Source: an uncultured Gammaproteobacteria bacterium
GTDB lineage: Bacteria > Pseudomonadota > Gammaproteobacteria > GCA-002705445 > GCA-002716945
Assembly: GCA_913043035.1 (NCBI GenBank)
Contig: CAJWMM010000008.1
Location: 1 to 14,006 of the forward strand
Reading direction: 5' to 3'
Length of the DNA stretch: 14,006 bases
The notes below the pieces were generated by a model, which worked only from the letters and a program-made list of their open reading frames with translations, did no database searches and had not been told where the DNA came from. The position numbers and the translations under genes were made by a program. Shown one piece after another: positions 1 through 5,891 of the stretch (positions are counted from its first letter, which is position 1; every line of letters begins with the position of its first letter).

Positions 1-832
1 ATTCAATTTACTAAGAAAAAATAAACCAAATCTCATAATTGGATTTGGAGGATATATAAGTCTATCAGGGATTCTTACCGCATTTTTATTGCGAATACCT
101 AGAGTAATTCATGAGCAAAATGCAATTGCAGGAACTGCTAATAAAATTTGTTACTATTTTGCTAATACGGTATTTGAAACATTTCCTGGAAGCTTTAAAA
201 AATTTAATCAAAAAATCGTTCACTCCGGGAGTCTAATTCGGTCTGAGTTATCAGATTGCACTAAGCCAGAAGATATTTATACTTCAAATTCATTTTTCTT
301 AAAGATATTAGTTTTGGGTGGCAGTCAAGGTTCAATATATTTTAATGGTATTTTGCCCTTTGCATTATCACATTTCTCTAGGGATAGATTTGAGGTGAAG
401 CATATTTGTGGAAAGGGTAAACTCGCCGACACAGATAAAAAATATCATCAATATGGTATTAAATCCATGGTAATGGAATATTCTGATCATATGAGAGAAC
501 TATTTGATTGGTCTACTCTAGTGATTTGTAGATCAGGATCCACGACTTTATCAGAGCTAAGCGTAATTGGCCGAGCAAGTATTCTCATTCCATTTCCACA
601 TGCTACCGATGATCATCAATACAAAAATGCTGAATATTTATCAAATAACTCTGCAGCAATAACACTTAGACAGAATGATAATTTTGTAGAAAACTTTGTT
701 ACTACTATTAACTTGTTACTTAACAATGAATCAAGGTTATATGCTTTAGCTCAAAACATAAAGACAGTATTACCACATGATGGCAATGAGACTATTATGA
801 AGATTAACTCACAATATTTATTAGACAGATGA
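1..832 (+). CDS. murG: MurG, UDP-GlcNAc:lipid I N-acetylglucosaminyltransferase (5' end missing)
   Basis: This enzyme transfers GlcNAc from UDP-GlcNAc to lipid I, making lipid II on the inner face of the cytoplasmic membrane. The frame is open from base 2, so the gene begins before the window; the TTG at 89 is an internal Leu codon, not a start. About 276 residues are visible against about 355 in E. coli, so roughly the first 75-80 are missing. Visible family signatures are GFGGY followed by RVIHEQNAIAG near the left edge, the start of the C-terminal domain with LGGSQGS, and the UDP-GlcNAc-binding stretch beginning CRSGSTTLSEL and continuing through a PF-H-DDHQ-NAEYL pattern. The stop overlaps the murB start as ATGA at 829-832, which implies translational coupling. 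In most proteobacteria murC comes next, but here murB does. The identification is secure. Confidence 0.97.
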   Translation, partial: FNLLRKNKPNLIIGFGGYISLSGILTAFLLRIPRVIHEQNAIAGTANKICYYFANTVFETFPGSFKKFNQKIVHSGSLIRSELSDCTKPEDIYTSNSFFLKILVLGGSQGSIYFNGILPFALSHFSRDRFEVKHICGKGKLADTDKKYHQYGIKSMVMEYSDHMRELFDWSTLVICRSGSTTLSELSVIGRASILIPFPHATDDHQYKNAEYLSNNSAAITLRQNDNFVENFVTTINLLLNNESRLYALAQNIKTVLPHDGNETIMKINSQYLLDR

Positions 833-1680
833 AAATTCTAAAAAATGTATCTCTTAAAAAATATAATACGATCAAAATTGGAGGACCGGCTAAAATTATT
901 TATTTTCCCGAAAACCATAATGAGATAAAATCAATTAAAAATATTTTACAGAAGAAAAAAACATTAATTCTTGGTAATGGATCGAATATTGCTTTTAGAG
1001 ATGTTGGTTACAAACATGATTTAGTTTGTTTTAAAAAACTCAAAAAATCGCTATCATTAATTGGTACAAATAATATATATGCTAGTGCAGGTGTCTCATG
1101 TGCGAAGTTAGCAAAATTTGCTCACAGACATAATATACCAGGTTTTGAATTTCTCTACGGTATACCGGGAACAGTTGGTGGTGCCTTGAGAATGAATGCT
1201 GGAGCTTTTGGTTCTGAAATATGGGACAATGTTCAATATGTAACTATATTAAATAAAAATTTTGATTTGGTTAAACTTGATAAATCTAAATTCAAGTTCT
1301 CATATAGGAAGGTAAGTATGAAAAATACATCAGCATTTATCGACGTATATTTTAAAACTTTTAAGAATCGTAAATTTCAAAAAAACTTACTTGAAGAATT
1401 TAGTAATAAAAGAATAAAAACACAACCAATAAACCAGTGGTCTTCTGGATGTGTTTTCAAAAATCCAAAAAAGAATATTTCTGCAAGTTCACTCATAGAT
1501 AAATCACACCTAAGTAGTACAAGATATGGAGGGATATACATATCTAATAAGCATTGTAATTACTTTATAAATGATGGCTCAGGTTCTTGTAATGATCTTG
1601 AAAAACTTATAAAAATTATTCAAATGGACATTTATCAGCAACATAAAGTTAAACTAGAAAAGGAAATATGTATTTATTAA
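829..1680 (+). CDS. murB: MurB, UDP-N-acetylenolpyruvoylglucosamine reductase (type II-like)
   Basis: MurB is a cytosolic FAD enzyme that uses NADPH to reduce UDP-GlcNAc-enolpyruvate to UDP-MurNAc. The 283-residue protein shows N-terminal FAD-binding elements (NTIKIGGPA at 13-21, LGNGSN at 48-53), the hallmark IPGTVGGALRMNAGA at 112-126, and SYR with the expected active-site Arg at 160. It also has SSGCVFKNP around 205-213 and the C-terminal LEKE with the expected catalytic Glu near 277. It is shorter than E. coli MurB (342 residues) and matches the shorter type II layout. The position of the proton-donating Ser of E. coli MurB (GSFFKNP) appears to be Cys208 here. The protein ends only about six residues after the Glu. 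The start overlaps the murG stop by four bases, and ddlB begins one base after the stop. Confidence 0.96.
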   Translation: MKILKNVSLKKYNTIKIGGPAKIIYFPENHNEIKSIKNILQKKKTLILGNGSNIAFRDVGYKHDLVCFKKLKKSLSLIGTNNIYASAGVSCAKLAKFAHRHNIPGFEFLYGIPGTVGGALRMNAGAFGSEIWDNVQYVTILNKNFDLVKLDKSKFKFSYRKVSMKNTSAFIDVYFKTFKNRKFQKNLLEEFSNKRIKTQPINQWSSGCVFKNPKKNISASSLIDKSHLSSTRYGGIYISNKHCNYFINDGSGSCNDLEKLIKIIQMDIYQQHKVKLEKEICIY

Positions 1681-1681
1681 T

Positions 1682-2632
1682 ATGAGAGAAGAGCTTAGAG
1701 AGAGAAATATTCTTATATTATTTGGCGGTTGGTCAGATGAGAGAGAGGTCTCTTTGACAAGCGGAAAAGCTGTCTATGATGCTCTTTATAATCACGGTTA
1801 TAAAGTTAAAACTTTGGATTTTCACACGAGAGATAAGGCTGTGTTAACTAGCTTCATTAATTCTAATAAGGTCGACTTAGTATTCAATCTCATGCATGGT
1901 GTTGGTGGAGAGGATGGTCTTGTTCAATCTTATCTTGATGATGTAGGTGTAAGATATATCGGCTCAAATTCCAAATCATCAAAGCTCTCATTCAATAAAG
2001 TAGCCACAAAAGAAAAATGGGTGAGCAAAAATATCCCAACTCCTAATTATTCGATTATATCGGAAATCAGTGAAAATTTTTTACAAGAGATACAAGGGAG
2101 TGAAAAAATTATTATAAAACCAATTTCATCTGGTTCAAGCGTTGGTATTAAGATACTTAGTGTAGATGATTTAAATGCTACTTGTGTAAAAAACCTTTTG
2201 GAATCAATCAATCAACATTATGATAGTTTTGTTCCTAATGATTATTTTATTGAAGAGTTTATATGCGGCAACGAGTATACTGTGCCTATAGTAAGAGATG
2301 AAGTTCTTCCGATTATAAAAATTGATACCTCAAGAGAATTTTATAACTATCAAGCAAAGTACGAGGATGATGACACAAGGTTCTCTTTTCCATTATTTAA
2401 TCCAGAATTCGAAATTAAAATAAAAAATATTTGTTTTGATGCATTTAAGATACTTGGATCTAGTGGATGGGGGCGAGTGGATTTCTTTTTAGACGAAACA
2501 GATAATATAAAACTTATAGAGCTTAATTCTATACCAGGTATGACTAGTCATAGCTTAGTTCCCATGTCTGCTGATAAAATTGGATGGACATATCTAGAGC
2601 TGATTGAAAAAATTCTTTTGACAAACAAATGA
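1682..2632 (+). CDS. ddlB: D-alanine--D-alanine ligase (DdlB type)
   Basis: This ATP-grasp ligase makes D-Ala-D-Ala for the MurNAc pentapeptide. Its 316 residues are close to E. coli DdlB (306). Visible signatures in order are GGWSDEREVSLTSG at 15-28 (Glu20 matches the D-Ala-binding Glu15 of E. coli), HGVGGEDG at 72-79, the ATP-binding KPISSGSSVGI at 146-156, and the omega-loop FYNYQAKY with its tyrosines. The C-terminal metal-binding IELNSIPGMTSHSLVPM has Glu280 and Asn282 in place of the usual LEANTSPGMTSHSLVP. All key residues seem intact, so it should be active. It starts one base after murB with no clear Shine-Dalgarno sequence, which fits translation carried over from murB. Its stop overlaps the ftsQ start as ATGA at 2629-2632. 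Its place between murB and ftsQ is standard for a dcw cluster. Confidence 0.97.
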   Translation: MREELRERNILILFGGWSDEREVSLTSGKAVYDALYNHGYKVKTLDFHTRDKAVLTSFINSNKVDLVFNLMHGVGGEDGLVQSYLDDVGVRYIGSNSKSSKLSFNKVATKEKWVSKNIPTPNYSIISEISENFLQEIQGSEKIIIKPISSGSSVGIKILSVDDLNATCVKNLLESINQHYDSFVPNDYFIEEFICGNEYTVPIVRDEVLPIIKIDTSREFYNYQAKYEDDDTRFSFPLFNPEFEIKIKNICFDAFKILGSSGWGRVDFFLDETDNIKLIELNSIPGMTSHSLVPMSADKIGWTYLELIEKILLTNK

Positions 2633-3282
2633 TTAGAACAACTTTCCTATTTTGTCTTATAATTATCGTCGTCTATTTCGCTAATCAGGGTGACGTTGTT
2701 TCCACTGTTGACACTGTAGACATCGAGGGAGAATTTAACCTTTCTGACGAGAAATTAATCACAGAGAGAGCTAAATTGTTTATAGGTAAAAATATATATA
2801 ATATCGACTTGAGACATTATAAAAATGAATTTGAAAAAATTCCATGGATCAAATATTCACAAATATCAATAAACCCACCTAGTAATTTAACAGTAAAAAT
2901 AATTGAACATAATCCGATGTTTCTATGGAATGAGCAAATTTATGTGAATAGCGAAATGCAGACTTTTACTACTCCAAATTTACCAATTAAAAATATACTT
3001 AGATTAGCAAGCAATAATTATAGTTATGAGGAGATGTATAATTTGTTTAAATCTGTGCAGTCGTTTCTATTAGATATCAATGAAACCATAATTGCCCTAT
3101 CAAAACAGGATGACATGTTAGAAATTAAATCAGAAAACTTGACATTTATAGTTAGACATTCAAGATATCCAGAAAAAATAAGAGAATTCGTTTCTATTTA
3201 TCCTGATTTTGAAAGCAAATTGAATAAAAGAAAAAAAATTCACATTGATTTAAGATATCCCACTGGTTTTGCAGTAAGGTAA
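2629..3282 (+). CDS. ftsQ: Cell division protein FtsQ
   Basis: FtsQ is a bitopic inner-membrane divisome protein that binds the FtsL-FtsB pair and recruits later division proteins. The 217-residue product has one membrane segment at about 4-18 (FLFCLIIIVVYF), then a POTRA-like region at about 25-95 containing VDIEGEFNLSDEKL, a hydrophobic NIYNIDL, IPWIKYSQISINPPSNLTVKI and the end of the beta element. The C-terminal beta domain ends KKIHIDLRYPTGFAVR, the expected FtsQ ending (VDLRY-GxAV). It is shorter than E. coli FtsQ (276 residues). Most of the loss is the N-terminal cytoplasmic tail, here only about three residues. The start overlaps the ddlB stop as ATGA, and ftsA follows after 18 bases. 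Position and ending both support the assignment, although the overall sequence is divergent, as is usual for this family. Confidence 0.93.
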   Translation: MIRTTFLFCLIIIVVYFANQGDVVSTVDTVDIEGEFNLSDEKLITERAKLFIGKNIYNIDLRHYKNEFEKIPWIKYSQISINPPSNLTVKIIEHNPMFLWNEQIYVNSEMQTFTTPNLPIKNILRLASNNYSYEEMYNLFKSVQSFLLDINETIIALSKQDDMLEIKSENLTFIVRHSRYPEKIREFVSIYPDFESKLNKRKKIHIDLRYPTGFAVR

Positions 3283-3300
3283 ATGATGTTATTATAAAAT

Positions 3301-4548
3301 ATGACTAATAATTATAACGATGAAGTTATTATTGCCCTAGATATAGGAACAAGTAAAGTACTGTGCCTGGTAGCAGACTATGATGAGGATAATGTTCTCC
3401 GTATTATTGGTGTCGGTCAAGAAGCATGCGAGGGTCTAAATAAAGGAGTAATATCGGAAATCGGGACTACTGTAAATAGTATTCGTAGAGCCAAAGACAA
3501 AGCGTCAACGATGGCAACTATTAAATTAGAATCCGTCACAACTGGGATAGCTGGTAGTCACATTCAAAGTTATAATGGAAATTCAGATCTAAACATACTC
3601 AACGATGAGGTCACAGAAGAAGATAAAGAGAAAGTCATAGATATGGCATCAGATATTAGTATCCCTGAAGACCAAGAAATACTGCATATTATCCCGCAAT
3701 ATTTTACAATTGATGGTCAATCGGGCATTAGAGAACCAGTTGGGATGGCAGGAAAAAGATTAGGGGTGAACGTTCATCTAATAACATGCTCTTCCACAGC
3801 GAAAAAAAATCTAACAAAATGTATTGAGAATAGTCTTTTAGATGTTGATCTATATGTTTTACAACCAGTTGCGTCCAGTTATTCGGTTTTAACCGAGGAA
3901 GAAAGGTCTTTGGGAGTTTGTCTTGTTGATATTGGTGGGGGTACAACTGATGTTGCAATTTTTACAGAAGGAGATATTAAACACACAGCTGTAATACCGA
4001 TAGCTGGAAAAAATGTTACCAACGATATTAGGATAGGCCTAAGAACATCACTCGAAGCTGCAGAAGAAATCAAGATGTCAGAGGGCTCTCTTATAAATTC
4101 TACCGAGGATGATCAGAAAGTTATTTCTGTTCCATCCGTTTCAGATAAACCTGATATGGAGATCTCAAAATCATCACTCACTCATATAATAACATGTAGG
4201 ATGGACGAGATATTATCACAACTAATAAAGGAAATTGAATCAAGTGGTTACTCATCAAGAATTCGTGCAGGAATTGTAATCACTGGTGGTGGGTCAAAAT
4301 TACAAGGATTAGATAGTTATACAGAGAATAAGTATAACATCCCGGTTAGAATTGGTAGCCCTAAACCTATACCAGGCATTACTAATCTGAGTGGATTGAC
4401 TAGATTTTCAACAGCAGTAGGTCTTCTTTTATACAGGGACGAGCAACTCAAGAAAATGCCGCATAGAAAGCTCCCAAAAAACTCGTTTATTACATACATA
4501 TATAAAACCTGGAATAGAATATCCTCCTATTTTCATAGGGAACTATAG
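3301..4548 (+). CDS. ftsA: Cell division protein FtsA
   Basis: FtsA is an actin-like ATPase that tethers FtsZ filaments to the inner membrane and recruits the divisome. The 415-residue product matches the usual length (E. coli 420). It shows the phosphate-1 motif DIGTSKV at 14-20, the 1C subdomain around 85-165, the phosphate-2 motif VDIGGGTTDVAIF at 209-221, and the adenosine motif ITGGGSKLQGL at 327-337. The C-terminal amphipathic membrane-targeting helix at about 396-415 (TYIYKTWNRISSYF) has bulky hydrophobics alternating with Lys and Arg. The gene lies 18 bases after ftsQ without a strong ribosome binding site. The next gene should be ftsZ, but lpxC follows after a 104-base spacer. An intact FtsA with its membrane helix implies that FtsZ is still made from another locus. 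Confidence 0.97.
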   Translation: MTNNYNDEVIIALDIGTSKVLCLVADYDEDNVLRIIGVGQEACEGLNKGVISEIGTTVNSIRRAKDKASTMATIKLESVTTGIAGSHIQSYNGNSDLNILNDEVTEEDKEKVIDMASDISIPEDQEILHIIPQYFTIDGQSGIREPVGMAGKRLGVNVHLITCSSTAKKNLTKCIENSLLDVDLYVLQPVASSYSVLTEEERSLGVCLVDIGGGTTDVAIFTEGDIKHTAVIPIAGKNVTNDIRIGLRTSLEAAEEIKMSEGSLINSTEDDQKVISVPSVSDKPDMEISKSSLTHIITCRMDEILSQLIKEIESSGYSSRIRAGIVITGGGSKLQGLDSYTENKYNIPVRIGSPKPIPGITNLSGLTRFSTAVGLLLYRDEQLKKMPHRKLPKNSFITYIYKTWNRISSYFHREL

Positions 4549-4604
4549 AGGATCAAACTGGTCTAAATAAATGATGAAACGCTCTAGAATAAGCTCATAA
4601 AAGC

Positions 4605-4633
4605 TTAACATTTTAACCAAAAACCTTTAAAAT
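4605..4633 (+). promoter_or_regulatory. Candidate sigma-70 promoter for lpxC
   Basis: The ftsA-lpxC spacer contains TTAACA at 4605-4610 (one mismatch from the -35 consensus), a 17-base gap, and TAAAAT at 4628-4633 (one mismatch from TATAAT). Transcription would start near 4640, leaving a leader of only about 12-14 bases. The AGGA at 4637-4640 would then lie at the very start of the message, so AGAG at 4645-4648 may be the working ribosome binding site, or transcripts may start further upstream. The spacer has a weak 5-bp inverted repeat (4591-4595 with 4602-4606) but no convincing terminator. This is sequence pattern only, in an AT-rich background where chance matches are common. Confidence 0.5.
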
Positions 4634-4652
4634 ATAAGGAATTTAGAGACAT

Positions 4653-5567
4653 ATGCTTAGACAAAGAACATTATCAAGTAAAATCAATGCATCAGGCGTA
4701 GGATTACACACTGGTAAAAAAGTCTCTCTCACTCTTTTACCAGCTAACGTAGATTCTGGAATTACATTCATACGAACAGATATTCAGAGTAATCCTATAA
4801 AAGCCTCGTTTGATAACGTTAATGATACTAGATTACAAACATCACTTTCTAATAATGAAGTGAAAATATCAACAGTAGAACATCTTTTATCTGCACTTGC
4901 AGGCCTAGGTATTGATAATGCAATAATTCAATTGGATGGGCCCGAGGTACCTATAATGGACGGTAGCGCAAGACCATTTGTTTTTATGATTCAATCTGCA
5001 GGAATAAAAGAGCAAAATGCACCAAAGAAATTTATAAAGGTCACTAAACCTATAGAAGTTAGGCAAAATGAAAAATGGGCTAGAATAGAGCCGTTCGATG
5101 GTTTCAAAGTTGCATTCACGATTGATTTTAATCATCCAGCATTTGATAATTCGTCTCAATCATCAGAAATTGATTTTTCATCTGTTTCATATTTAAGTCA
5201 AGTTAGTCGCGCAAGGACTTTTGGTTTTGTCAGAGATATTGAAAATTTAAGAAAGAATAATTTAGCTCTTGGTGGTAGCGTAAATAACGCAGTTGTGATA
5301 GATGACTATAGAGTTGTAAATGATGAAGGGGTGAGATTTCAAGATGAGTTTGTCAAACACAAAATTTTAGATGCTATAGGTGACCTATATTTACTTGGTC
5401 ACGGATTAATTGGCTCTTTCTCAGCTTATAAATCAGGTCATCATCTAAACAATTTACTTCTTAGAGAATTAGATAATAACCAAGAAGCATGGGAAGAGGT
5501 AATTATTGAAGATGTCACAAAATCTCCAATTTTATACACTTCGCCTGAACCGTTATCGATTGATTAA
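4653..5567 (+). CDS. lpxC: LpxC, UDP-3-O-acyl-N-acetylglucosamine deacetylase
   Basis: LpxC is the zinc-dependent deacetylase that commits UDP-3-O-acyl-GlcNAc to lipid A synthesis, acting in the cytosol. The 304-residue product equals the E. coli length (305). The family pattern is clear: GVGLHTG at 15-21, STVEHLLSAL with Glu76 and zinc ligand His77, DGPEVPIMDGSARPF at 95-109, SRARTFGF at 185-192, KHKILDAIGDL with zinc ligands His236 and Asp240, and the active-site His263 in SGHHLNN. These match E. coli Glu78, His79, His238, Asp242 and His265 with a constant shift of two. The protein implies a lipid A-containing outer membrane, consistent with bamD in the same window. It follows ftsA, where ftsZ would normally stand, and is convergent with the dciA-like gene one base away. 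It probably has its own promoter in the upstream spacer. Confidence 0.98.
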   Translation: MLRQRTLSSKINASGVGLHTGKKVSLTLLPANVDSGITFIRTDIQSNPIKASFDNVNDTRLQTSLSNNEVKISTVEHLLSALAGLGIDNAIIQLDGPEVPIMDGSARPFVFMIQSAGIKEQNAPKKFIKVTKPIEVRQNEKWARIEPFDGFKVAFTIDFNHPAFDNSSQSSEIDFSSVSYLSQVSRARTFGFVRDIENLRKNNLALGGSVNNAVVIDDYRVVNDEGVRFQDEFVKHKILDAIGDLYLLGHGLIGSFSAYKSGHHLNNLLLRELDNNQEAWEEVIIEDVTKSPILYTSPEPLSID

Positions 5568-5568
5568 T

Positions 5569-5835
5569 CTAGCTTATATAAAATCTGATGTCATCTAATC
5601 TAACGTACTTTTTTGTATTTATGTGCGTAATATAACGATGTTTCTCAAACCTCACTAAAGTTGCAATAGAACCATCATCACAGGATATGGTTAAAATATG
5701 GTCTTTTAATGAGACTACAGAAATATTTCTTTTAATTTCATTTGACATAATTTCATGAAGATCATGGGTAATTTTAACCAATAATTCCCTTTTATTGATA
5801 ACATGCTGAGGTAAAAATGATGATATTTTTTTCAT
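5569..5835 (-). CDS. dciA: Short DciA/DUF721-family protein, putative replicative helicase loader
   Basis: DciA is regarded as the ancestral bacterial loader or partner of the DnaB replicative helicase and has a KH-like fold. This 88-residue product has two N-terminal helical stretches and then the core VVSLKDHILTISCDDGSIATLVRF, followed by a helix and a closing VRLDDIRFYIS. This resembles the DUF721 pattern of a L-I-x-DG-WAT-LRY core followed by an L-x-x-I-x-F ending. The usual Trp of the WAT element is Ile here. The protein ends right after the last strand, so the flexible C-terminal tail known in larger DciA proteins appears absent. A DUF721 gene between lpxC and secA is also, as I recall, the arrangement in Pseudomonas, which supports the call. 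It is convergent with lpxC (one base apart) and divergent from secA across 56 bases. Confidence 0.72.
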   Translation of the reverse strand: MKKISSFLPQHVINKRELLVKITHDLHEIMSNEIKRNISVVSLKDHILTISCDDGSIATLVRFEKHRYITHINTKKYVRLDDIRFYIS

Positions 5836-5891
5836 GACAATCTATACTCTATTGTACGATAACTTATTATTAATGAGCAATAAAATTACGC

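Noticed and set aside
4571..4600. A nine-codon frame (MMKRSRISS) in the ftsA-lpxC spacer, considered as an ftsZ remnant or leader peptide
   Set aside because: It has no ribosome binding site, no similarity to the FtsZ C-terminal tail and a length easily reached by chance.
4591..4606. A short inverted repeat (AAGCT/AGCTT) after ftsA as a terminator
   Set aside because: The stem is only five base pairs, AT-rich and not followed by a clean T-run, so it is not convincing as an intrinsic terminator.
5836..5891. A SecM-like arrest peptide or leader upstream of secA
   Set aside because: The 56-base dciA-secA spacer has no suitable reading frame, and SecM is restricted to enterobacteria and close relatives. 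I also found no secA promoter good enough to list.
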